Below, in pieces: positions 44,878 to 51,868 of a stretch of DNA of 64,000 bases. A program made the position numbers and the translations under genes. The DNA comes from Oceanobacter sp045430275 (GTDB lineage: Bacteria; Pseudomonadota; Gammaproteobacteria; Pseudomonadales; Oceanobacteraceae), in NCBI GenBank assembly GCA_045430275.1, contig JAILXU010000005.1, positions 1-64,000 on the forward strand. The letters are read 5' to 3'. Below the pieces are notes generated by a model. That model saw nothing but the letters and a program-made list of their open reading frames with translations, searched no databases and was not told where the DNA came from. Every line of letters begins with the position of its first letter. Positions within the stretch are counted from its first letter, which is position 1.

Positions 44878-45462
44878 TCAATAGTTTACAAACCAGTTTT
44901 TCTGCCAGGCTGTCATCACTTTGTCAGGGTAGACCGTTCTGCCCAGGCTGCCGTTGTAGCGTGCCAGTGCGCGTACCCAGTTGCCTTTTTCCCGATCTAG
45001 ATAATGGCGCAGAATCGTGCAGCCATAGCGGAGGTTAGTAGGGGCGTGCATCAGGTTGTCGTTCGGGCGGCCAATCTCTTTTATCCAGAACGGCATGATC
45101 TGCATATAACCACGAGCACCCACGCGAGAAACGGCGAAACGCTGGAAGGCACTTTCAACCTGAATCAGTCCCATCACCAGCTCCGGCGGCAGCTTGGCCC
45201 GAGTGGATTCCTGATGCACCAGACGCAGGAATTCCAGGCGTTCTTTCTTGTCGGGGATAAAGCGGTGGAAATAGCTTTTTTCCAACCGATTGGACATGTC
45301 CATCAGCCAGACTTCGGCCTCAAAGCGGTCGTAGAAGGAGTCTGCGCTGGAAACGGCTTCCAGAAGGGCTTTGCGCAGCTCGGGGTCGTGCGATGCCGCT
45401 GCACCAGCCCACGAGGGGCTGGAGAGCGTCAGTAGTGCTGTAACCAGTACTGGCTTTAGCAT
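44878..45462 (-). CDS. lytic murein transglycosylase (SLT-type)
   Basis: 194 residues with a signal peptide (MLKPVLVTALLTLSSPSWAGA). The SLT domain contains MGLIQVESAFQRFAVSRVGARGYMQIMP, with catalytic Glu103, then YGCTILRHYLD and ALARYNGSLG. It cleaves glycan strands in peptidoglycan to 1,6-anhydromuropeptides in the periplasm. The ATG overlaps the last two codons of proS (ATGCTAA), so the two are translationally coupled, an unusual partnership. Confidence 0.9.
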   Translation of the reverse strand: MLKPVLVTALLTLSSPSWAGAAASHDPELRKALLEAVSSADSFYDRFEAEVWLMDMSNRLEKSYFHRFIPDKKERLEFLRLVHQESTRAKLPPELVMGLIQVESAFQRFAVSRVGARGYMQIMPFWIKEIGRPNDNLMHAPTNLRYGCTILRHYLDREKGNWVRALARYNGSLGRTVYPDKVMTAWQKNWFVNY

Positions 45463-47186
45463 TGGATGTTGGACGTGAGGAATTCGACCAGTTCGGCCAC
45501 TGGAATGTCCTGCTTGTCGCTGTCACGACGGGCCTTGTATTCCAGTGTGCCTTCTTTCAGGCCGCGGTCAGACACAACAATGCGGTGCGGGATGCCCATC
45601 AGTTCCATATCGGCAAACTTGACGCCGGGGCTGGTCTTCTTGTCGCGGTCATCAACGTAGACGTCAAAACCGGCTTCGGTCAGTTCCCGATACAGGGTTT
45701 CGGTGGTCTCGCGCACCTGTTCAGAGCGCTGCATGTTCATGGGTACGATGCCGATGTGGAACGGTGCAATGGCGTTTGGCCAGATGATGCCGTTGTCATC
45801 GTGATTCTGCTCGATGGCGGCGGCCACCACGCGGCTGACACCGATGCCGTAGCAACCCATGATCATGGTGCGGTCTTTGCCATTTTCGTCCAGCACGGTG
45901 GCCTTCATGGATTCGGCGTATTTGTTGCCCAATTGGAAGATGTGGCCAACCTCGATGCCACGTTTGATGTCCAGTGTGCCCTGGCCGCATGGGCTGGGAT
46001 CACCGGCTTGCACGTTACGCAAGTCTGCGACTTCCGCTTCGGCCAGATCGCGTTCCCAATTGATGTTGGTCAGGTGCTTGCCGTCAACGTTGGCACCGGC
46101 AGCAAAGTCGCTCATCAGGGCAGCGGAGCGATCGGCAATCACGCGCAGTGACAGGCCAACCGGGCCGAGTGATCCTGGGCCTGCACCGATAGCGGCGCGA
46201 ATTTCGTCTTCTGTGGCGAACTGCAATGGGGAAGCGATGCCTTCCAGCTTTTCAGCCTTGAGTTCGTTCAGTTCGTGGTCACCACGTACCAGCAGAGCGA
46301 TCAGGTCGTAGTGGCCGTCTTCGTTGGCGTCGCCACGTACGATCAGGGTTTTGATGGTTTTCTCGATGGCGATGCCAAACTGTTCCACCAGATCGTTGAT
46401 GGTCTTGGCGTCAGGTGTGTCCAGCTCGCCCATGTCGGCGCTGGCGGCGGCGCGTTCGGTTTCACGTGGCAGGGCTTCGGCCAGTTCCACGTTGGCAGCG
46501 TAGTCACTGGCGTTGGAGAAGGCAATGTCGTCTTCGCCGGAGTCGGCCAATACGTGGAATTCGTGCGACAGGGCACCACCGATGGAACCTGTGTCAGCCA
46601 GTACCGGGCGGAAGTCCAGATCCAGACGCTTGAAGATGGCGCTGTAAGCGGCGTGCATCTTGTTGTACGTCTCGCTCAGGCACTCTTCCTTGAGGTGGAA
46701 AGAGTAGGCGTCTTTCATCAAAAATTCGCGTGAGCGCATGACGCCAAAGCGAGGGCGGGTCTCATCACGGAATTTGGTTTGAATCTGATACAGATTGATC
46801 GGCAGTTGCTTGTAGCTGCTGAGCTGGTTGCGAGCCAGGTCGGTGATGACCTCTTCGTGGGTTGGGCCAACGCAGAAATCACGGTTGTGGCGATCTTTGA
46901 CGCGCAGCAGTTCGCCGCCAAACTGGCTCCAGCGGCCCGTTTCTTCCCACAGCTCGGCGGGCTGGATGGCGGGCATCAGGACTTCCAGGGCACCGGCACG
47001 ATCCATTTCTTCTCGAACAATGCGCTCCACCTTGCGCAAGGTGCGCAGGCCCAGCGGCATCCAGGTGTACAAACCGGCGGCCAGTTTGCGAATCATGCCT
47101 GCTCGCAGCATCAATTGATGACTGATGACCACAGCATCGGCAGGGGTTTCTTTTTCGGTAGCGATCAGGAATTCAGTAGCGCGCAT
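45456..47186 (-). CDS. proS: prolyl-tRNA synthetase, bacterial type
   Basis: 576 residues from ATG 47186, giving MRATEFLIATEKETPADAVVISHQLMLRAGMIRKLAAGLYTW, the standard bacterial ProRS start; an in-frame ATG 13 codons upstream adds non-homologous sequence. Class II motifs are present (PTHEEVITDLARNQLSSYKQLPINLYQIQTKFRDE; the TRPRFGVMRSREFLMKDAYSF region), followed by a ~180-residue INS/YbaK editing insertion (residues ~225-400) and the anticodon-binding domain at the C-terminus. It charges tRNA(Pro). The stop overlaps the start of the lytic transglycosylase gene. Confidence 0.96.
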   Translation of the reverse strand: MRATEFLIATEKETPADAVVISHQLMLRAGMIRKLAAGLYTWMPLGLRTLRKVERIVREEMDRAGALEVLMPAIQPAELWEETGRWSQFGGELLRVKDRHNRDFCVGPTHEEVITDLARNQLSSYKQLPINLYQIQTKFRDETRPRFGVMRSREFLMKDAYSFHLKEECLSETYNKMHAAYSAIFKRLDLDFRPVLADTGSIGGALSHEFHVLADSGEDDIAFSNASDYAANVELAEALPRETERAAASADMGELDTPDAKTINDLVEQFGIAIEKTIKTLIVRGDANEDGHYDLIALLVRGDHELNELKAEKLEGIASPLQFATEDEIRAAIGAGPGSLGPVGLSLRVIADRSAALMSDFAAGANVDGKHLTNINWERDLAEAEVADLRNVQAGDPSPCGQGTLDIKRGIEVGHIFQLGNKYAESMKATVLDENGKDRTMIMGCYGIGVSRVVAAAIEQNHDDNGIIWPNAIAPFHIGIVPMNMQRSEQVRETTETLYRELTEAGFDVYVDDRDKKTSPGVKFADMELMGIPHRIVVSDRGLKEGTLEYKARRDSDKQDIPVAELVEFLTSNIQC

Positions 47187-47410
47187 GAGCGAATCAGGTA
47201 TCCAGGTAAATAAATGGGAATACAACGATGGCTTGGAGTTTATCGGGTGTAATTACGTATAAGCAACCAGTCTTGGTGATGTACCACTATGGTGGCGGAA
47301 AAAGCGGGTTTCTGCCGTCTGGCAGTTTCCGCCTATGATGGCCTGTGACATACTCTCGCCGCTGTTGGCCCCCCTTTGGTGCTGACTCCCATCTTTGTCA
47401 GGAAAACGTT

Positions 47411-48052
47411 ATGAACCCGGCTGATCACCTTCCGGAATTTCAGGTTGCCCCTGAGGCAGAATTGCCAGTTTCCCAGGCGTGTCTGCGCAATCAACAGCCG
47501 ATTGCCGAAGCTCTGGAAGATATTCTGCCACCACAATCGGTGGTGTTGGAAATTGGCAGTGGCACTGGCCAGCATGCGGCCTATGTCAGTCAGCGTATTC
47601 CTGAAATTACCTGGCAGCCGTCCGAGTTGGCGGAGCGCATGGCGTCAATCAACGCCTGGCGATTGCGGTCGGGGCGTGACAACTTTTTGCCGCCGCTGGT
47701 GCTGGATGTGGCGCAGGATTTGTGGCCAGTGAAGCAAGTCGATGCGGTGTTCTCAGCCAATGTGATTCATTTCGTCAGTTGGCCCAAGGTGCGAGCGATG
47801 ATGGCGGGTATCGGGCGAGTCTTGCGGGTTGGTGGCGTGGTGTGTTTTTACGGCCCATTCAATTACGACCGCCAGTTTACCAGTGAGGGTAATCGCAATC
47901 TGGATCAGTGGCTCAAGCACGACATTGACCCGGAAGCGGGTATCAAGGATGTCGAACAGGTGATTCTGGCGGCTCGGCGTGAGCGGTTACGTTTGACAGA
48001 AGATCGGGAAATGCCTGCCAATAACCGCTTACTGGTGTTTCATCGTTACTGA
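47411..48052 (+). CDS. DUF938 SAM-dependent methyltransferase-like protein
   Basis: About 213 residues from ATG 47411, with AGGAAA nine bases ahead. Matches the DUF938 family: CLRNQQPIAEALEDILPPQSVVLEIGSGTGQHAAYVSQR, where EIGSGTGQHA is the SAM-binding motif I, then WQPSELAERMASINAW and NVIHFVSWPKV, and a C-terminal YGPFNYDRQFTSEGNRNLDQWL. Substrate is unknown. Divergent from proS. Confidence 0.88.
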   Translation: MNPADHLPEFQVAPEAELPVSQACLRNQQPIAEALEDILPPQSVVLEIGSGTGQHAAYVSQRIPEITWQPSELAERMASINAWRLRSGRDNFLPPLVLDVAQDLWPVKQVDAVFSANVIHFVSWPKVRAMMAGIGRVLRVGGVVCFYGPFNYDRQFTSEGNRNLDQWLKHDIDPEAGIKDVEQVILAARRERLRLTEDREMPANNRLLVFHRY

Positions 48053-48069
48053 TGTGCCATTCATTTGGT

Positions 48070-48369
48070 TCAGCTTTGGCTGGATAACACGATGTGACGC
48101 TCAGTCGCCCATTGTTTGATGGGCAGAAAATCGATGCCCAGTGCTTCAAAACAGACAATGTGGCGTTGACTCAGGCGTCCAATCAGTTGCACCAGCGCCT
48201 TGCGCACCTCGTCGGACTCTGATTCCAGCGACTGTTCCAGTAATGTCACCAGCTCTTCCACACTGCGAGTGGCTCGAACACAATGCCCTTCGCTCAGTTC
48301 CAATTGCAGTTTTAATACCTGAATAGCCACCAGAGCGGTTTCGTCAAGTTTGAGTCTTGCTATATCCAT
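48070..48369 (-). CDS. small helical hypothetical protein
   Basis: 99 residues from ATG 48369, preceded by TAGGAA; the longer upstream frame (to 48621) would run into the nasA 3' end and has no ribosome site. The body looks mostly alpha-helical (DETALVAIQVLKLQLELSEG, EELVTLLEQSLESESDEVRKALVQLI), with one Cys-containing segment (HIVCFEALGIDF). No family recognised. It lies in the same direction downstream of nasA, across 194 bases that contain no supported gene. Confidence 0.6.
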   Translation of the reverse strand: MDIARLKLDETALVAIQVLKLQLELSEGHCVRATRSVEELVTLLEQSLESESDEVRKALVQLIGRLSQRHIVCFEALGIDFLPIKQWATERHIVLSSQS

Positions 48370-48563
48370 CGTTCCTACCTCGCCCCCGCATACATCATCA
48401 CGATCAGATTGGAATAAGCATCCTACCTTAATTGATGTTTGTCGCAGCAAAAATGTGACCTGGTTATCATTTTTTGATGAGTATATACCGCAAAAGGTCT
48501 TTTTGTGCATCTTTAATCTAAAAATTGCCAAAATCAGTGACGAGGAGCGTTGACAGATTCCCC

Positions 48564-51206
48564 TTATTTCGAAAGCAATGATTTCAGCTCGGGGATGCAC
48601 GAACCACAGTTGGTGCCGCACTTGAGTTGTTCACCCAGTGCATCGACGCTGTTGCAGCCATCCTGAATGGCCGCCTGAATCGCACGATCACCGACACTGA
48701 AACAAGAACAAATAATATTACCGGGGTTTTCATACTCACCACCGGGTTGGCCAGCCAATAGTGCCGTCATTTCCTGAATGGAGTCCTGAGCAAACTGATC
48801 CAGTAACCATTGGCGAGTGTAGGGGATGGCTTTGTTACTCAACATGACCAGCATGTGAAGCTTCTGTTGCCGGATCAGAAGCAGTCGATGGTGTGATTGC
48901 GCCGCATCCTGCAACCGAATCCATTGGTCTCCTTCTTCATAACCGGCTTGCTTCTCAACCCATTCAAGAACGTGCTCCGGGGTGTTGGTGTCAGCCAGCT
49001 CCAGTGTGTGGCTGTGTTCGGAGGGGGAGTAACTCCAATAGCGGCACGGTGGAGCACCGATGTCCGTTCGGCTGAGCACAATGCCCTGCCAGCTCGAATT
49101 CATGGGGGCGACGTTAACGCCGGTGTATTTCAGCTCGGGCTGCCCGGACAGCGGATCACGGTGCTTGCTGATCAGGCTGCCCATGCGTCCGGCGCTGCTG
49201 TAGCGGCTGGTCCAGTGCATCGGCACGAAGACATCACCAGGGCGCTGATCATCCGTCACGGTGGCACGTACCAGCAGTTCGCCACGGTGGTTGCTGACTC
49301 GTACCAGCTCGCCGTCCTGAATGGTGTATTTCTGGGCATCGTCAGGATGCAGGGCGATATACGGTTCGCGGATGTGCTGGGCCAGACGCGCGGACAGCGC
49401 GGTGCGGGTCATGGTGTGCCAGTGATCCCGAACCCGGCCAGTATTCATCAGTAACGGCCCTTCAGTGCGGGCTTCTGGCCATTGTGCTTCCAATGCGATA
49501 AAGCGTGCCTTGCCTGACGGTGTATAAAAGTGGCCATCGCTGAAAAAGCGTTTGCGACCTTGTGGATATTGCTCGTTCACCGGCCACTGGATTGGTGACA
49601 AAGTGTCGTATTGCTGGCGGCTCATGCCAGCCAGACCGGATAAATCCAGATCGCGCTGGCCTGCATTCTCGAACGCCGTCAGGCGGGCGTGTTCGTCGAA
49701 AATCTCGGATGGATGCTGATACGGAAAATCGGCTTCGAACCCCAGCCGCTGCGCCACCTGGGTCAGTGCCCACCAGTCGGGTTTGGCCTCACCACTGGGC
49801 GGCAAAAAACTGCGCTGACGAGAGATACGGCGCTCGGAGTTGGTCACGGTGCCATTTTTTTCGCCCCAGCCACAGGCGGGCAAGAGCACGTCGGCAACCG
49901 CCGTGGTGTCGGTGTTGGCCATGCAATCGGACACCACTACCAGCTCGCAGTGTGCCATGGCGGCTTTGACATCGTCGGCATCGGGCATGCTGACCAGTGG
50001 GTTGGTGGACATGATCCAGAGGAATTTGATCTCGCCGCGTTTGACGGCGTCAAACATCTCTACCGCTTTGAGGCCGGGCTTGCTGATCAGTCGGGGAGCC
50101 TTCCAGAAACGCCGCACCCGGTCGCGGTCTTTCGCCGTAAAGTCCATGTGAGCGGCGAGCTGATTGGCAAGTCCACCGACTTCGCGGCCTCCCATGGCAT
50201 TGGGCTGTCCGGTAATCGAAAACGGGGAGGCCCCTGGCTTGCCAATGCGCCCGGTGGCCAGATGCGCATTAATAATGCTGTTGCCCTTGTCGGTGCCCGT
50301 ACTGCTCTGGTTGATGCCCTGAGAATATAAGGTGACGGTACGCTGGTGCTGTGCAAACCACTCGAAGAACGTCTGTAACTGATCCGGTGCCACGTCGAGG
50401 TCTGAGGCGGTTTGGTTGATGCCCCGATACGTTTGATTCACTTCTGTCAGTGTGTCTGCGAATCCTTCAGTGTGCGCTTCGATAAAGTGCTGGTCGAGAC
50501 AGTCGTTCTGAGCCAGATACGCCAACAGCGCATTAAACAGGTGGGCATCGGCTCCCGGTTTGATGGCCAGATGCAAATCCGCCAGATCGCAGGTTGCCGT
50601 GCGGCGTGGGTCGATCACCACCACTTTCAGATTCGGGTTGGACTTTTTGGCGGCGGCCATGCGCTGATACAGAATCGGATGCGCCCAGGCGGCGTTGCTG
50701 CCCACCAGCACCAGCAGTTCGGCCTGTTCCAGATCTTCATAGCAGCCGGGCACGGTATCGGAGCCAAAGGCGCGCTTGTAGCTGGCCACCGCCGAGGCCA
50801 TGCACAAGCGGGAATTGGTATCCAGATTGGCGCTGCCAATAAAACCTTTCATCAGCTTGTTGGCGACGTAGTAGTCCTCGGTCAGGATTTGCCCGGCTGC
50901 GTAGATCGCAACCGCTTCTGGCCCGTGCGTATTCAGAACCTGAGTGATTTTGTCGCTGATCACATCCAGAGCGGTGTTCCAGGTGACGTGTTTGCCTCGC
51001 ATGGTGGGATGCAGCAACCGCTCATCGGCGTCCAGTGTGTCGTGCAGGGCAGAACCCTTGACGCACAACTTGCCGTAATTGGCAGGGTGATGACGGTCGC
51101 CGGACACCGGCTGTATCTGGCCATCGATATTATTAATGGAGACTCCACACCCAACGCCGCAGTAAGGGCAGGTAGTCCGGGTCTGAGCGCTGCATGCTGT
51201 TGTCAT
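48564..51206 (-). CDS. nasA: assimilatory nitrate reductase catalytic subunit
   Basis: 880 residues from ATG 51206, preceded by AGGACA. N-terminal 4Fe-4S cluster motif CPYCGVGCGV with the fourth Cys in GKLCVKGSALHDT, then a molybdopterin-binding domain with the Mo-ligand region TNSRLCMASAVASYKRAFGSD. The C-terminal ~65 residues carry a BFD-like [2Fe-2S] domain (IICSCFSVGDRAIQAAIQDG, then LKCGTNCGSCIPEL). This domain order is that of NasA from Klebsiella, Azotobacter and Pseudomonas. It reduces nitrate to nitrite in the cytoplasm. It is transcribed divergently from nirBD behind a sigma-54 promoter and an ANTAR-type leader. Confidence 0.95.
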   Translation of the reverse strand: MTTACSAQTRTTCPYCGVGCGVSINNIDGQIQPVSGDRHHPANYGKLCVKGSALHDTLDADERLLHPTMRGKHVTWNTALDVISDKITQVLNTHGPEAVAIYAAGQILTEDYYVANKLMKGFIGSANLDTNSRLCMASAVASYKRAFGSDTVPGCYEDLEQAELLVLVGSNAAWAHPILYQRMAAAKKSNPNLKVVVIDPRRTATCDLADLHLAIKPGADAHLFNALLAYLAQNDCLDQHFIEAHTEGFADTLTEVNQTYRGINQTASDLDVAPDQLQTFFEWFAQHQRTVTLYSQGINQSSTGTDKGNSIINAHLATGRIGKPGASPFSITGQPNAMGGREVGGLANQLAAHMDFTAKDRDRVRRFWKAPRLISKPGLKAVEMFDAVKRGEIKFLWIMSTNPLVSMPDADDVKAAMAHCELVVVSDCMANTDTTAVADVLLPACGWGEKNGTVTNSERRISRQRSFLPPSGEAKPDWWALTQVAQRLGFEADFPYQHPSEIFDEHARLTAFENAGQRDLDLSGLAGMSRQQYDTLSPIQWPVNEQYPQGRKRFFSDGHFYTPSGKARFIALEAQWPEARTEGPLLMNTGRVRDHWHTMTRTALSARLAQHIREPYIALHPDDAQKYTIQDGELVRVSNHRGELLVRATVTDDQRPGDVFVPMHWTSRYSSAGRMGSLISKHRDPLSGQPELKYTGVNVAPMNSSWQGIVLSRTDIGAPPCRYWSYSPSEHSHTLELADTNTPEHVLEWVEKQAGYEEGDQWIRLQDAAQSHHRLLLIRQQKLHMLVMLSNKAIPYTRQWLLDQFAQDSIQEMTALLAGQPGGEYENPGNIICSCFSVGDRAIQAAIQDGCNSVDALGEQLKCGTNCGSCIPELKSLLSK

Positions 51207-51239
51207 GGGGGCGTTGTCCTGAGCTGTCAAAGTCGGAGC

Positions 51240-51275
51240 AAAAAAAAGCGCCCATCCACCGAGGTGAATGAGCGC
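51240..51275 (-). terminator. intrinsic terminator (attenuator) in the nasA leader
   Basis: On the minus strand GCGCTCATTCACC pairs with GGTGGATGGGCGC (two G-U pairs) and is followed by eight T, 34 bases before the nasA ATG. It lies inside the transcribed leader, between promoter and gene, so it must be bypassed for nasA expression. Its 5' arm overlaps hairpin P2. Confidence 0.88.
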
Positions 51276-51284
51276 CAATGCTCA
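51269..51284 (-). promoter_or_regulatory. ANTAR hairpin P2 of the nasA leader
   Basis: TGAGC / GCTCA stem with the hexaloop ATTGGC on the RNA-sense strand. A at position 1 and G at position 4 of the hexaloop are the conserved ANTAR-protein recognition bases. It shares bases 51269-51275 with the 5' arm of the terminator, so forming P2 excludes the terminator. Confidence 0.85.
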
Positions 51285-51330
51285 AGCAAAAGATAAAAGG
51301 TATCGGCATCGATACCTGGAGAGCGAGTGC

Positions 51331-51352
51331 ATCTTGCTGCCAATAACAAGAT
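51331..51352 (-). promoter_or_regulatory. ANTAR hairpin P1 of the nasA leader
   Basis: Stem ATCTTGTT / AGCAAGAT (one G-U pair) closed by the hexaloop ATTGGC, identical to the P2 loop, with A1 and G4. The paired hexaloop hairpins are the two-site recognition element of NasR/NasT-type antiterminators. A further hairpin, GGTATCG / CGATACC (51299-51316), lies in the linker. Confidence 0.85.
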
Positions 51353-51369
51353 CCATTCAAATAATATCA

Positions 51370-51385
51370 AGCAGGTATGATGCCA
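51370..51385 (-). promoter_or_regulatory. sigma-54 (-24/-12) promoter of nasA
   Basis: TGGCATCATACCTGCT on the minus strand has the invariant GG-N10-GC spacing of sigma-54 promoters. The transcript would start near 51359, just upstream of P1, and give a ~155-base leader. Confidence 0.75.
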
Positions 51386-51754
51386 ATTTCAGGTTGGGCC
51401 GGGTTTTTGGTGTTGATGGCGGCTTTACCTTCAATTTATGGCAGGAAAGAACGGCAGACTTGACCAGAACACGAGGGAAGTTTTGCTGCATAAATGCGCG
51501 TTATTGGCTGAATGTGCCCTTGTACGGGGCGGGGGATGCGCTTCATCAGGGCGGGAATGTGTGTGCGCACAATAACAGGGCATGGGGTGGTGTGAGTGGT
51601 TGTTGATGGTGCGAAATGCCATTCAGCAGAAGAGGTTAGTCGGGTAATTGGGAAGTAACCCGGTTGCCGCTTCGACGTGTGTGGCTGGGTTTACACGCTG
51701 TGCCGGGCTAAATCCCCGCTGTTTTCAGGGGTAATCGAACCCCAGGTCTGACTC
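51386..51754. other. gene-free control region between the nasA and nirB promoters
   Basis: About 370 bases with no supported gene. Both flanking sigma-54 promoters need an upstream activator (NtrC or similar), so its sites should lie here. A perfect palindrome TGTGCGCACA is at 51562-51571 and GGTGCG/GTGCCC-like half-sites occur, but I see no clean NtrC consensus. Confidence 0.45.
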
Positions 51755-51770
51755 TGGCATACAACCTGCT
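51755..51770 (+). promoter_or_regulatory. sigma-54 (-24/-12) promoter of nirB
   Basis: TGGCATACAACCTGCT, GG-N10-GC spacing, differing from the nasA element only in the spacer. Predicted start near 51782, about 87 bases before nirB. Confidence 0.75.
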
Positions 51771-51843
51771 TGCTTTGGAGGTATCAGCCAATGCAACGGT
51801 GCAGGGGTGGATCAGGGCAACGACGCACACAGGAGTAATCCTT

Positions 51844-51855
51844 ATGACCGTATAG
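51844..51855 (+). other. three-codon upstream ORF before nirB
   Basis: ATG ACC GTA TAG, with AGGAG eight bases ahead, ends 13 bases before the nirB ATG. Its ribosome site is better than the AGAGAGA in front of nirB. It may deliver ribosomes to nirB by reinitiation, or be a relic of a shifted start. Confidence 0.35.
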
Positions 51856-51868
51856 AGAGAGAATTTTC

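Noticed and set aside
51268..51606. 112-codon plus-strand frame between nasA and nirB
   Set aside because: Covers the nasA promoter and leader structures and lacks a ribosome site; the regulatory explanation fits far better.
51771..51868. A second ANTAR leader ahead of nirB
   Set aside because: No pair of hexaloop hairpins with A1/G4 and no terminator are visible between the nirB promoter and its start.
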